Positions 1 through 12,612 of a stretch of DNA of 64,000 bases are shown here, in pieces. Within the stretch, counting starts at the first letter, position 1. Every line of letters starts with the position of its first letter. This DNA comes from Eutreptiella sp. 'Long Island Sound 2002' (Eukaryota; Euglenozoa; Euglenophyceae; Eutreptiales; Eutreptiaceae): the NCBI GenBank assembly GCA_964036045.1, contig OZ038387.1:21281348-21345347 (forward strand). Direction: 5' to 3'. Both the position numbers and the translations under genes were made by a program. The notes beneath the pieces are model-generated. The model did no database searches. It saw nothing but the letters and a program-made list of their open reading frames with translations, and was not told where the DNA came from.

Positions 1-1037
1 TGCTGGGTGTACCTGCTACACCTTGTTGGCCCGCTCATGGGTCGTTCCCCCTGGTGTTGCGGTGCCTCAGGGTGGTGAATCAGTGGTTTGAGGCCTATAA
101 AAAATGGCATCCATTTTGTCCGGGATCCAATCCTTTCACACACCTCCTCCTGGTAGGACCGCGTCTCTGGCAAGTTCAGCGACGTCAAAGACCCACTCTA
201 GACGAGGTGCTGGGGAGGCGATGGTGTCATCACAGGCTACAAACACACGGATCTCTCAGGAAACATCAAGAACCGTTCTCCACGCATATTGTTGTATATG
301 CCGGCCCACGCCCTCCCGGGTCCTTCCAATGAGGCACATCCAAAGGGAACCGGCGGCTCAGAACTGCCGGCGAACAGAGGCAGTAAGAAACAAACGGCAA
401 AAACAAACCACAGAAACGGAAGGGCTGTCTTTCGGAAAACCATGCCCCAATGTACTCTATCTGCTACCCGAGCACCCCTTGACAGTGCCCTGCCCTGCCC
501 TGCGCTGTCGCTGCCCTGCCGGACGAGACGCTAAAGGCAACCCAACCCTCACCGTACCTTGCCCTGCACTAACGCACCCCTCCTGATCCCATCCTACCAC
601 AAGCAAGCCTTCCGTTCCCTACCGTTCCCCTTCCCTATCATACCCTGGCCCTACCCTGCTCTTTGCTGGTTCCCAGACGCTGACGTGGGATGGACGCAAC
701 AGGTACCACATGTTGACACTGGGGCTTTGGTTAGTGTTAGTGCAATGGTTCAAAATCAGTTTCTCCCTCCAATCATTACGTCAGTCTCCCACCAATTCCA
801 CCTGCTCTCAATCGTCTCTGTCATCCTCCTCGGACTCCGCATGGTCCACTGCAGAGAGGTTCTGGGGCGAGAGATACAGGGCGGAGTTGAAACGCGGGCG
901 GCGCATATTGCAGGCCAGGCCAATGCAGAAGCACAGTAGCGCGATGCCCGAGGCAAAAGACAAGGGGATGAGGAGCAGCTTGTGGTTATCCCAGTCCCAG
1001 TTCCACATGGGCTTGGGGGATGGGGAATGCTTCTTGC
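1..1037. other. Unassigned non-coding stretch
   Basis: I see no convincing gene here. The segment around 480-660 is rich in CCCTGCC and CCCTACC words, which looks like low-complexity drift. Open frames on both strands are short and have no recognisable motif. Confidence 0.4.
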
Positions 1038-1046
1038 CATGAGGAC

Positions 1047-1088
1047 CAGGATGAGGATGAGGATGCGGACGCGGATGCGGATGCGGAG
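1047..1088. repeat. GATGAG/GATGCG hexamer microsatellite
   Basis: Direct reading shows imperfect tandem 6-bp units (GATGAG, then GCGGAC and GCGGAT variants). It is a simple repeat. The open frames that cross it are low-complexity by-products. Confidence 0.7.
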
Positions 1089-1179
1089 CACCGGGCTGTT
1101 GGAACAGCATGGTGACGCAAGTCTCGTTATGCCCCTTGCTGCAGCAGACGTCATCCTGTTGGTGAGATGGTGGAGAGGG

Positions 1180-1700
1180 GGGCTGTGGGGCGGAGGGCTG
1201 TGGGGCTGTGGGGGGCTCAGAGGCTCAGGCATGTCAAAAGTGAGGGATAACGGGCCCTCGGTCACCGGTGGGGCGCACAATGGGGGTCTGGAGGCAGTTG
1301 CGGGGTGCACGTGGCATGATGGGAGTAGCTTTGGGGCGCCTAAGGGGGCGCTAAGGGTAGTTGTAGGATACTTGAGGCGCCAAGGGCAGCTGTGGAGCGC
1401 ACAAAGGATGCCGGGGGTACCGGGGCGCACAAGGGGCGCTGGGGGTGAGGCGCTGGGGCACATCAGCAATGGGGTGCACAGTGGGCACTGGAAGCAACTG
1501 CGGGGTGCACTGGGGGCGAAGGTTGCACCTCTGTAGCGCACAAGAGGCTGGGGGTGGTGCACACAAGGAGCGCTGCCGGGCAGGTATGGGACACAAAGGG
1601 GGCACTGGGGGCAGCTGTGCGGCGCACAAAGGGTGCCGAAGGCAGCTGCGGACTGTACAAAGGGTGTGGGGGCTAGGTATGGGGCACATAAGCGCATAAG
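1180..1700. repeat. Degenerate G-rich minisatellite
   Basis: The words GGGGCGCACAA, GGGGTGCAC, GGCAGCTG and GGGTGCCG recur at irregular spacing on the plus strand, as in an old, diverged tandem array with units of a few tens of bases. The long minus-strand open frame that crosses it (about 756-2099) is Pro/Ala/Cys-rich and is explained by this repeat. Confidence 0.6.
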
Positions 1701-1796
1701 CACTGGGGCTAGATGTGGCCCTAGCAGAGCTGTCAAAGATGCGATTTTACGACGCGGAATAATAATACACTGCCCAAGCGTAATAAAATCCCCATG

Positions 1797-2770
1797 CGCA
1801 TTTTGTGCCCCAAAACAGCCTTTTTTGGCCCAAAACGGCCCCAAAACCCTGTCAAAACGGCCAAACGAAGGCAAACCGTTGGAACATTGCACGTGCGCCT
1901 CGATCGCTCCGTGACCAAGAGCCCTTTCTTGCCCTCTAGCTCCACGATATGTCCGAGAGAGGGCCCAAAAATGGCCAAAAATGGCGTGAATGTGCGTTGT
2001 TTGTGTCAAACAGGCCCGAAACCAAGCACGGCCCGTATCTTGGGCTACGTGGCTCAAAACCGAATTCCGAGGCCACCTAGTCCACCCGCAACCCCCCACT
2101 TTTTGTGGTTGTCAAGCCTCAGAATGGCCCAACGAGACGCGTAGACCCCCGTACCAGTGGTCACTTGGTGAAGCCGGAGGGCATCACGGCCCGCGCATTG
2201 TGGGGGCCAACGGTGGGTCCACCGGGGTCCCCGGGGCGAAAAAAAATATTTTTTTCAAAGTTGTTCTGAGACCACTTGGGATGCTCGAACAAGTGTTTTT
2301 AGGCCGTTTTGAGCCCGTGGTGGCATGTTTTGGGCCATGGAAAATCCCGAAATGCCCTGAAAATGGGTCGTTTCAAGACCAAAAATGGGTCAAAAATGGG
2401 TCAAAAACACATTTTTCCAAAAGTGATCCTAGACCATTTGGGGTGCTCAAACAAGTGTTTCTAGCCCATTTTGGGCCCGAGGTTATGCGTTTTGGCCCAT
2501 GGAAGCGTTTTGGCCCATGGAAAACCCCAAAAATGCCTTGAACAGGGGCCGTTTTGGGAGCAAAAATGGGTGAAAAAAGGGTGAAAAATGTGTTTTTCCA
2601 AATGTGATCCTGGACCATTGGGGATGCTCAAACAAGTGTTTTTAGCCCATTTTGAGCCCGTTTTGACCGAGTTCAGCCCCATCAGCCACATGTATGCACC
2701 AAGTTGTACCCTTCGCACGTACCTTAGAGCCGTATGGTGGAGCCACGTAGAGTTGGGGAGAGGGGTGTAG
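1797..2770 (+). mobile_element. TIR element of the TA-microsatellite family, copy 1 (left end missing)
   Basis: The right terminus GGGGAGAGGGGTGTAG followed by ATTAGAGGA and then (TA)n is intact at 2755-2780. The body matches the copy at 10.7 kb from roughly the AAACGGCC-rich part onward, including the internal block with AAAAATGGGTC words. The left inverted terminus CTACACCCCTCTCCCC is absent, so the copy is truncated. No protein is encoded, so it is presumably non-autonomous. Confidence 0.7.
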
Positions 2771-2776
2771 ATTAGA

Positions 2777-2778
<2 letters not shown>

Positions 2779-2827
<49 letters not shown>
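2779..2827. repeat. (TA)n microsatellite
   Basis: Pure TA tract that abuts the right terminus of the preceding TIR element. The same arrangement recurs at 11.7, 32.1, 33.2 and 34.5 kb. Confidence 0.95.
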
Positions 2828-2829
<2 letters not shown>

Positions 2830-3289
2830 AAGGCTTCCATTCGAATCATGCTCAAACTGCGAGGTTCAACATTCCTACACTCCTACATCGCTGCAATAAC
2901 CATGAGTTCGTAGTTCATGTGTGGGCCTTGCAGTAGCCCCTAGCACACTAATTCACAGCTTCCTTATCGGAGGAACAATACTCCATCCCTCCTGCATATG
3001 GACAAATGGATGTCATATGGCTGGTTATGCCGGAGTCAGCGGGTCAGTGAGGCTGACCCCCCAAAACTGGTGGAACCAAAGGCTGAGCAGAAACACTGCA
3101 ACGAACAAACGTACAAACGCCTCAGAGGAGCCCCAAGCCGTGCATGTGCAGCAGTCATTCCCCGTGCCAAAACGAGTGCCAACGTGGGTGTTCGCGGAAA
3201 CGCTGCAACGAACAAACCAGTAACCCCCGTGCAGCAGGACTCAGGAATAGAAAAAATAGAAACAAAGTGGCCGACGAGAGGGAGATTTC
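2828..3289. other. Non-coding, with a short direct repeat
   Basis: No gene seen. A phrase with core CTGCAACGAACAAAC occurs near 3097 and again near 3206, about 109 bases apart, so part of the stretch is a diverged tandem duplication. Confidence 0.4.
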
Positions 3290-3990
3290 TATGGACTATG
3301 TCGCCATACCTGCCAGTCATGAGCCCCCGGGATTCGAACCTACCCCAGGGAACTCTAGGCTGGGTGGCTGTCCATTATAGCGCCACGACGATGTGCCAAA
3401 AGAGGGGGTAGAGAAGCCTGCCGCCGGCGCCGTCGTCTACACGCTTGGCGGCGGGCATCAAACCTACGCTCCCCGGGACGAAGCACCCGTGCACTTCCAG
3501 TATATTGCGCTACCGATGTGGTAATATAACCGCCACCAAACCCACCACTACACTCTACCCGGTATGCATGGCAGGTAGAAGAGGACCCACCACCGCCACT
3601 AACCAAGAACCGCAGCTATTTATGCGCTGCTGGCCGGCACCGGCGCCGTCGCCTCCACGGTTCGCGACGGCCCGCGAAGACGTCGAAGCGCGCCGCGGGG
3701 CTGGGCCCCCGTGCACTTTCAGGTATGCTCGCCCTATACTAACCACCGCCAATAGGCAAAGAACCACCACCAAAAGGCAAAGTGGGGGATTCGGGATGTT
3801 CGGTGCGACTCTACCCCCCCCCCCCCCCCCCGGGGGGTTCGAACCCACCTCTGCAGGACGGAAGAGGGGCATGCTGCCCACTGTACTACGACAAGATGCT
3901 ACCACAGGGCACGGATAGCCCTTCACACATAGTCTGCCGACTCTGTCCCGATGCAACACCAAAGAATTGGCTACGGCGTGCGACACGCTG
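3290..3990 (-). repeat. tRNA-like (SINE-like) fragments downstream of the LINE
   Basis: On the minus strand two RNA polymerase III B-box matches are visible: GGTTCGAATCC (3330-3340) and GGTTCGAACCC (3836-3846). The second is preceded at tRNA-like spacing by an A-box-like TAGTACAGTGG (3878-3888). The intervening segments at about 3420-3500 and 3630-3730 share words such as GGCGCCGTCG and CCCGTGCACTT, suggesting two diverged copies of one unit. I could not fold a proper cloverleaf, so I do not call a functional tRNA. These may be tRNA-derived SINE copies or the 3' tail of the neighbouring LINE. A run of about 17 C lies at 3814-3830. Confidence 0.35.
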
Positions 3991-3999
3991 TGCGCACCA

Positions 4000-6900
4000 C
4001 CACTGACAACCTACATGCAGCCTCTGCCTGGTCACACAGGAACTGGCGCCGTCGGGGGTGTGCCAGCCGGCCCTGGTTGGCCAGCTCATCCGCCCGTTCG
4101 TTGCCCGCCACCCCCGATATGACTATGCACATGGCGCCACAGGGTGGGGGCTACCCTTGCATCCACCTCTGCCTGAAGCTGGAGCCAAAGGTCAGAGTTC
4201 AGGAAAGGACGACCCTGCAACCTCCAACGCCGAAGGTGCTTCAGGATACCATCGTACACATACTTGCTGTCTGTCACGACCCGCAGTGCCTGTCCCCTCG
4301 GGACCACCCGGAGTGCCGCAATGCACGCGGATAGCTCTGCCCTGTTTACCGTCTGCACATCCCCTTCAAGGGGATGCGCCATATTGCGGGGATCCAGCGG
4401 CCCAAACCAGACCCCGTACCTTGCGAATCCCGTTCGCGGGGCCTCTAGGCCAAAGGAGCCGTCTGTATACGCCTCCGGGACATGCAGGACATCCGGGTCC
4501 TCGGGCTCCTCGGCCGCCGCCCGGGCCCTCTTCCTGCTTACCCTGTCTACCGTCTGCCGCCGAAGATAGCGGTCCGGCTGCTGCGGGGAGGGGCACGGCC
4601 GCTTCTGACCCGCTACGTCTGAGCCCTCATACACTGGAATATTCCTGTCCGCCAGCCACCCCTGTAAGGCCCCTGCATACATCCGCACCGCCCCATGATC
4701 TAGGGACAGGTCCGGCATCGCCAGCCACTTCAATACCTCGGAGTGTAACACCCGCAGATAATCATTCACCGTCAGGCGGGCTTTCTGAAAGACCACCTCA
4801 CAACGGCAGGACCACAGAACACGAACCGCCTTCCACATCAGAATACCCGGCGCCCTGGTTAGGGAAAGCGGGGGGTAATCAGAACACAAACGGCCAATAG
4901 GCACTCTACCACCTGAGCCCCAGACCGGCGGGAAGGTGCACTGCAAGGCCCGAACTGGTATGGTTAGGCAGGAACACGCTTTAGTGCAATGGTAAACGTC
5001 CTCGAGAGAGGAATCAAAAGGGCACCGGTCTGAAACGGAGGGCCAAATCGCCCGGAGGCGGGCCCCTACCGACAGTTTCTTCCAAAGGCAAGTATGGATG
5101 AAATCGAGGTCCTGTGGAGGAAGAATCAGGCGGCGAAACGCCTGCCACACTTCTTTCGGCTGCCGCCCCTCAGCACGGCGCTGGGCCGCCAGCGCTGCCG
5201 ATATAGGGGTGAACTGTAGACCCTGGTCCATGGGGAGGGGGGGGACGACCCCTTGCACTGAATTATATCCCTCCCAAGCAGGGATCAGCCGGCGCACCAG
5301 AGCAAGCAGGGCCTGGTACTGGTGCGGCTGCAACTTCCTACTCCCCTGCCAATCTCGGGAGACCGTGGCAACCCAGGCACTGTCTACGACATCCGAGAGG
5401 CGTAGAACCCCTCGGCGTATCAGGAACTTGCAAGTGATAGATTTCTCCGAGACCGTCAGCAGGCGGCTATTCCACAGGTGGGGCGCTGCTAGTTCCTGCC
5501 AAGTCAGCCCCAGGCCCTTCTGGGCAGCATTCAGCGAGGACAACGCCTTCACAAATGAGGCCAACCATGGCGCGTTACGAATGCAACACGGGGACAACCG
5601 TAATAGGGCTAACTGGGAGGGAGCATGCACTATGCCCTTACGTTCCAACCAGCCTGAAAAGACCACATAGGCGTCTGGACCATACCGAGACGGTTGCTGC
5701 AGATAACGAGTGAATGTCGCTGCATGCGTTGTCCACACGCACACCTCTGGCGACCACAAACCGACCCCCCCCCTTTCAGACGGACGGAGATGCAGAACGT
5801 TCGGGCACCTTCCAATTCTAGGCATGGAAAGCCACCACCAGGGCTCTACGAGGCCTTTTAATGTGCAATGGCAGTAACCTGCAACACCGGATAGCACCAC
5901 GTGTGCAGGAGTACCACCTTCTGTGCCCGCGACAGGGGCATTCGAGAGATCCTAGTACATCGGGACTCAAACAACGCCACACACCGCTCATAGGCCACCG
6001 CCGGGGACACATGTCCCACCTGGGCACCCAGGTAGCGCACATGGGGTACCACCTTAATACCCGCCAATCTGTCCCGATCTAGACCATGGAGAAGCAGGCG
6101 AGTCTTCTCCAAGTTCAAGCAGAGCCCTGTGTATTCACGAAAGGCCGCAAATTCGGCAAGCAATGACTATAGGTCGGCCTCAAGAACCGCACCCGGCCGG
6201 CGCAGCCGAACCAAGGCATCGTCAGAGTAAAGTCAGATGTCGACCCCATAGGGCCGCAGTATGAAACAAGTAACAGAAGTGAGTAGAGAGAATAATATAG
6301 GGGACAACGGGTCCCCTTGGCGTATGCCCGACGCCGGGGTCAAGGAATGTTCTCTCACAACCCCCCCCATCACCAGAAACAGAACTGGGCCTCGCAGGTT
6401 CTGCAGCAAGACACGTATCCAGGGGGTCGGGATACAAATGAAGCAAAAAAGCGCTGCCGTCATGGGATGGCTGACAGAGTCATACGCTTTACTGTAATCT
6501 ACCACTAGCCAAGCCGCCACTTCATCCCCTGGGCCCGTGTGCCAAGTTTGTTGCACCGAGGCCAAGTGGTCGAACATCATACGGCCCCTCAGGTAGGCCT
6601 TTTGCTGGGACGGAACCAGCTGGAACAGTGCATCCTGCAGCTGCAGGAGCAGCACCCCTGTGAGCCACTTCAGCCTAGCCTGCTGCAGCGCAATGGGCCG
6701 TTGGCGGTCTACCGCGGCCGATCCTGGGTCCTTAGGAAGTGACCGCACTCGTGCCGTCACCCACTCATCCGGTAGGCCCTCTACCTCTATCTCCTGGTTG
6801 GCGCGATACATGTTACGTACAAAAAAATCAGGGAAGGCCTTATAGACTCCCGCTTGAATTCCATCATCCCCAGGGGAGGACGAGGGATCCATCTGCTGTA

Positions 6901-8448
6901 GTGCCGCGTAGACCAGGTCTTCCGAGCAGCTCTGCCAGAGCAGCGGGCCCGCTATGCGCCATTGCGCCGGCAACCTCCTGGCTTCCAGCCACTGGTAGCA
7001 CTCCTCCTCTGACCGCTGACCTGGGCGCATTATGGTGCTCCGGTATGCAACTAGTTCCCTAGCAATCGCCTGGCGATCGCGCAGCAGATGGCCCGATCGG
7101 GCCTTCAGAACACCATATATACGAGATTCCTGGGCCTGATGCATAAGCCTGTGTAGTGCTTGGGCGCGCCAGCGGCGCACCTCTTGGAGGTGGTGCTTAT
7201 CCTGTCGTGCCTCCCTCACCCTCGTGTACGTGCGTTCCAACTGTTCCACCCCCTTGTGCACTGACACTGCTTTAACGAGCGCAATGTACGCATCGCGCAT
7301 GGTCTCCGGACGTTGTCCCTCCTCTCGAAGGGCTGCAAAACCCGCCAAAGGCACATACTCCGGGGAGGAGCGACAAAGGATATCCCGGGGTCGTAAATAG
7401 GCCGGCGTCGCCACCGGTGCATTCGCATTGTAGCGGCGTGCCGCATCCTGTAACACAACCTGACTGCGCCGAAAAGCTTCTAACCCCCGTACACCCTCCT
7501 CCTCCAGAGTCTGCAGTTCCCGCGAGACCCAATCCACTGTGTCTGGATCCTGGAGCGCATCCAGAGGGAACCTCCACTTGGTCGGTGGTTCCCCGTCCAG
7601 ACCCATACCCACAAACTGCAGGACCACAGAGTTATGGTCACTAAATCCTACGGTGGTGGTGAACATGGAAGAGGCATAGCCAAAGAGACTATGCGAAACT
7701 GAGATGCGATCTATGCGCCGGGACACTGTCTGCGCACCATCGGCTGCCCTCCGGAGCACCGAGGTGCGCGTGTAGCCCGGAGGGTCACGGTCGGGGAGCT
7801 GGTGAGCCCACGCATCATGCACTACAAACGCCTGAAGGCAATCCCTTTCACACTCCATGGCACTCAGCTCATGGAGGGACCATATGTTCTCGCGCGTGGA
7901 ATCGAGGTGCGAAAGAATGGAATTGTGATCAGCCAGAAAGACCATCGGCACCCCACCTGGACGCCGCTCATGCCCCTGCAGGTCCTGCCACTGACGCATA
8001 CGCTGGACAGCGTCATTATAAAAGTGACCGACCACAAAAGCAACGGAGAACCCATCAGGGTGCTTCAGCACAACACATAGAATGCGACTGGACAGGGGGT
8101 AGAGGAGACAAACTCCCACTCAGGCTTATAAAGCAGGCAGACCCCAAACTTGAGCTCAGGGGAGGGAAGACCCACAAAAGTATAGCCATGGAGCCCAGCC
8201 CGGTACTCCGCAGCCGAAAGCTCTGCATCTGTGTGCAAGTGGTGTTCCTGCACCCCAACGACAGACAGGTGATGGCGCTTAAACATTTTAAAGGCAAATG
8301 TATATCGGGGGAGGCGTCCCTTAGTGGAGGCCCGGTCAGGGTCCACCACAGTGTTCCAACCCGCCATATTGCACGTTGCCACCGCAAAATTGGAACATAG
8401 GTGCACCGGACAGTCCACTGCTGGGACATCATCGGGGGGGGAACTCAT
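4000..8448 (-). pseudogene. LINE ORF2: APE endonuclease - reverse transcriptase - RNase H, broken
   Basis: The product would nick target DNA and copy the element RNA at the break. The ATG at 8448 is the likely start. Endonuclease landmarks are CNMAGWN and GVQEHH (catalytic Glu), then, after a frameshift near 8110, GHFYND, FLADHNS, RRIDRISVS and GFSDHNS. Reverse transcriptase shows motif A VDYSKAYDS, motif B GIRQGDPLSP, and motif C YSDDALV directly after an in-frame TGA (6235-6233). A TAG follows near 6168. Near 5880 the frame changes again and continues through CPFDSS...HCTKAC (a possible zinc knuckle). RNase H has TDGSFG (Asp), NRAELSA (Glu) and VTDSKYVYDG (Asp). The last block, GNERADELA, sits in another frame after a one-base slip near 4096. 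At least two stops and three frameshifts make it a pseudogene. The family assignment is firm; the clade is not. Confidence 0.88.
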
Positions 8449-8541
8449 ACGACGCAGGCTCCGCACGACGTCGCTTAGCTGCTACCTTGGTCCAGTCAAG
8501 ACTCGACGGATCCTCCGCATGCTGCTGGAGCGACTCTAATG

Positions 8542-10576
8542 TCAGCCCCCGCCCCCTTTGGCCGGTGGTTTCTTCGGCGCCGGCTTGGGGGGGGGTTTGC
8601 CCACCCTGTCTTTGCGCTAGGACGCTCTGGCAGACGTATACTCCTTCATAGAGTACACAATCGCTTGCTGGACTCCCCCATGTGGCCCGGGGACGGACAT
8701 ATCCAACATGGCACCCAACAGGCCGCCCGCCATGTTGGCAGGCCCGAAAACCTGCCAGGACGGCAACTTGACATTACCCATTGTCCAATCAAGCTTCTTT
8801 GCAACCAACAGCGCATCCGCCGCTCCAACGACCGACTTCACCAACATAGCATGACGGACGACGGCCCCCACGTCTTGCTTCAGGAGGTGGTCCGGAATGT
8901 CGAATGAACAATAGGCTCCGCCGCTCCATCGGGTTGCCCTCTCATTGCTGCACCAGACACCGAATACGTAGAGGACCCGCTCTCCACAAACATGACTTCG
9001 CGTTCGTCAATCCAAGCTCCAGTCCTTTCATCCGTGAGGGAGAAGCCCGCAGAGAGCAACTGCGGCACGATCTTCAAGGTGAACAGGGCGGTGTCTCCAG
9101 GCGTCCACAAGGCTACCCTCAGCTTAGCCGGGGCATCCCACTGAACATCGGGTAGGAATGAGAAGCTATCAGCAAGTGCCTTGCACCGGAAATCCACTGT
9201 ACGCCAGAGGGAACTCATAGACCCCGCCGTGTGTTTCTTCTTCTTGAGCCACGCTTCCACCACAGTGGAGGCCTCATTCAAATGTCCCTTGTAGACACCA
9301 TACGGCACGAATGCCGCATACGGCTGCGTGTAGAAGCGTGGTTGTACTTCCGCTCTGCGCTCTTCCGGTACTCCCGGCAGCAACGCCCACTGCGTGTCAG
9401 ACCGCCCTGACGGGCAGCAGCTGGACTTGGTCATATGGGGGGGCCAACCACTTTCAGCACGTCATCTACTTGTCGAGTAGGAAGGGAGACTGCCCACAGC
9501 TCAGCCGGGGGCCGCACCGGCACGAAGAGGCCCGCAGGCTCCGTACCGGGGGCCAGGAGGGGCCTGGTCTTCAACAGCGGCTTCGGTGGGGACTGCTCAC
9601 CAAAGTGCGCCGCCGTGGTCCGCGTGTGCCACGCATAATAGAACCGCCCGCCTACCCCAGAAAGCGGGCGGCTTAGCTTGGCCATCTCGATCCAGGCCCA
9701 GGGGGCCTTCTCCTTGAAGAACGCTGCCCCGTCATACAACGGGCGATCCGTTGAACAGAGAACCACCAGGTGAATTTCCCCCACTGATACCTGGTTCTGA
9801 ACGTAGCACATTCGCTCAATGACCTGCGGCAGGGAGTCTTCCGTCGCAAGGAAGGCCACAGTCAGAGCTTCGTGGTGCCAGAGCACCTGAGGCAGGGGCG
9901 GGACCCCTTCTCCTTGCAGGGACGACCAGCTCAGGGTCATGGCAGCAACATCACCAGGGGACAGCCATGGGCGGTCCTTGAACACATAGTTCACAGACTC
10001 GGCTGCAAGCCGGCACGCTATAGCAAGCTGAGTACCTTCATGGGCCACTAGGGCCACTTCACCCGGAACTGCATGATCAACCACGAACTGATCTCGGATA
10101 GCTTGAATAGCTGGGGCCGCTGGCCTTGCACCAGACGCAGAATGCGAAGGCGGAGCAGCCACGGGCTGCCGCGACAACAAACTATTTCCAGGGTGAACAA
10201 TCGGCGGCGGAGGAGGCGGCGGCACAGCCTCTGGCGGCGGTTGCCCCTGATCGGCCCCTCCCATGCGATTATACGCAGCTAGCTGCTGCTGTGCTAGAAA
10301 CTTCTGCTGTCGCAAGAACTAGCACGTCGATCGCGTTCAGCATACCACGCCGACCATTCCTCAGGGGTGTACTCCCCTGGACCATCGGCGGTGTGCATGT
10401 CATCGGAAGCTTCAGCAGCCTCAGGGGCCGCATAGAAAACACTTGGGGCAGCAGGCTGGAGTCCCTCGGAGACCAAATTCTCTACCGAGGGAGCCTGTGG
10501 TTGGGGCAATACGTGTGGCGCGGGGGCAGCGGAAGCCCGCGGCAGCCTGCGGGGGTACGTTAACTGGTGTAGCCAT
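8542..10576 (-). pseudogene. LINE ORF1 remnant
   Basis: It lies directly upstream of ORF2, where LINE ORF1 proteins (RNA-binding chaperones of the retrotransposition particle) are encoded. An ATG at 10576 opens a Pro/Ala-rich segment. The frame then shifts to a piece near 10509-10294, to the longest piece (10315-9431, with a poly-Pro run near its start), to 9434-8880, and to 8871-8617. After a TAG near 8617 a Lys/Pro-rich basic tail (KPPPKPAPKKPPAKGGGG) reaches a TGA at 8544-8542. I see no CCHC knuckle or RRM signature, so its function is assigned only by position and basic tail. The several frame breaks show decay. Confidence 0.6.
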
Positions 10577-10680
10577 GACGAGTGATCAGCGTGGGCGCGG
10601 GGACTTGATCAGTGCAACCTAGGCGCTGGGCCTGGCAGAGCATCAAAAAACAGAAATACATGGCGCCCACCTATGTATTA

Positions 10681-11725
10681 CTACACCCCTCTCCCCTTAA
10701 ATCTAGCTAACAAGCAAGCAAGCAAGCAAGCAACAAGCAACAAGCAAGCAAGCAACAAGCACTTCTCCTTTCCGTTTTGGCCATTGCTCGGCCTCATCGT
10801 TCCGGGCTCTACTCTACTCTAGCCATCCTAGAGCCTAGGTGGTGGCCTTGCCAAATCCAAGTTTTCAGCCAAAAACTCACCGGTGGCGCCCCGGGGCGGG
10901 GGCGCCAAGTCGGGAGGTGCCCTCCCAAAACAGCGCATTTGGTGCCCCAAAACGGCCTTTTTTGGCACAAAACGGCCCCGATACCCTGTCAAAACGGCCA
11001 AACGAATGCAAACAGTTCGAACACTCAACATACGCCTCAATTGCCGTGTGACCAAGAGCCATTTGTTGCCCGCTAGCTCCACAATATGTCCGAGAAACGG
11101 CCCAAAAACGGCCAAAAATGGCCTAAATGTGCGTTGTTTGTGTCAAATAGGCCCAAAACCAAGAATGGCCCGTATCTTGGGCTATGTGGCTCAAAACTGA
11201 ATTCTGAGGCCACCTAGTCCACTCGCAACCCCCCACTTTTTGTGGTTTCCAAGCCTCGGAATCGCCCAACGAGACGCCTACACCCCCGTACCAGTGGTCA
11301 CTTCGTGCAGCCGGAGGGCAGCACAGCCCGCGCACGGTTGGGGCCAACGATGGGTCCACCGGGGTCCCCAGGGCGAAAAAAATGATTTTTTCCAAAGTTG
11401 TTCCTAGACCACTTGGGGTGCTCAAACAAGTGTTTTTAGGCCGTTTTGAGGGGTGGTGGCGCGTTTTGGCCCATGGAATATCCCAAAATGCCTGGAAAAT
11501 GGGCCGTTGTGGGACCAAAAATGGGTCAAAAATGGGTCAAAAACATGTTTTTCCAAAAGTCATCTTGGACCATTTGGGATGCTCAAACAAGTGTTTTGAG
11601 CCCATTTTGAGCCCGTTGTGAACGAGTTTAGCCCGTTCCGCCACATGTATGCACCAAGTTGTGCCCTTCGCACGTACCTTAGAGCCTTACGGTGGAGCCA
11701 CCTAGAGTTGGGGAGAGGGGTGTAG
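10681..11725 (+). mobile_element. TIR element of the TA-microsatellite family, copy 2 (both ends present)
   Basis: It is bounded by perfect 16-bp inverted termini, CTACACCCCTCTCCCC at 10681 and its reverse complement ending at 11725. Just inside the left end is a CAAG/CAAGCAAG run. The right end is followed by ATTAGAGGA and (TA)n. The interior has two copies of a ~165-bp block rich in AAAAATGGGTC and AAACGGCC words. No transposase is encoded, so I read it as a non-autonomous DNA element of about 1.05 kb. Confidence 0.8.
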
Positions 11726-11733
11726 ATTAGAGG

Positions 11734-12301
<568 letters not shown>

Positions 12302-12612
12302 CATGCCGACGTTGCTATTTGTCTTAGATGCCTCACAAGGAAAGTAGGGGTGTTACTCATGTGAGTGTTGTGGATAAGCGGAGAGGCGGACCCAATGTGC
12401 CACCTTTGTCGGGCACCTCCGAACGGTTGGCTATGCGGCCCAGGTGTGATCCGACGGTTCGCACCGCCCCTCACCCCAATGCGGGGGAGGGTAGCATCGG
12501 CTTGGGTATTCGCAGCCGCACTGCGAACCTCAGGGGGGTGGGCTCTTGAGGCGGGCAAGGGGTTAGATTTACAACAGACACACATATATAGGGGGGGGGT
12601 TGAAAGGTTAGT
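12302..12612. other. Non-coding; holds a segment repeated at 20.76 kb
   Basis: No gene seen. From about 12408 to 12518 the sequence matches 20759-20865 in the same orientation (GTCGGGCACCTCCGAAC..., GCGGCCCAGGTGT..., ATCGGCTTGGGTATTCG). A third, shorter copy is at 20229-20295. Confidence 0.6.

Larger units (their letters stand above)
3990..10580 (-). mobile_element. Degenerate two-ORF non-LTR retrotransposon (LINE) with APE endonuclease, RT and RNase H
   Basis: Read on the minus strand, the element has a Pro-rich ORF1 (from the ATG at 10576 to a stop at 8542), a ~90-base spacer, then a long ORF2 from 8448. ORF2 has, in order, an APE-type endonuclease, reverse transcriptase, a Cys/His cluster and RNase H. 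This is the layout of L1-like LINEs that carry RNase H. Stops and frame breaks in both ORFs show that the copy is dead. Borders are approximate: the 5' side ends before the TIR element at 10681, and the 3' side runs into tRNA-like sequence. No poly(A) tail or target-site duplication could be fixed. Confidence 0.85.

Noticed and set aside
756-2099. 447-codon minus-strand frame rich in Pro, Cys and Ala
   Set aside because: Crosses a degenerate minisatellite and a truncated TIR element; no domain.
3836-3920. Functional tRNA gene on the minus strand
   Set aside because: A and B boxes are present, but acceptor, anticodon and T stems do not pair.
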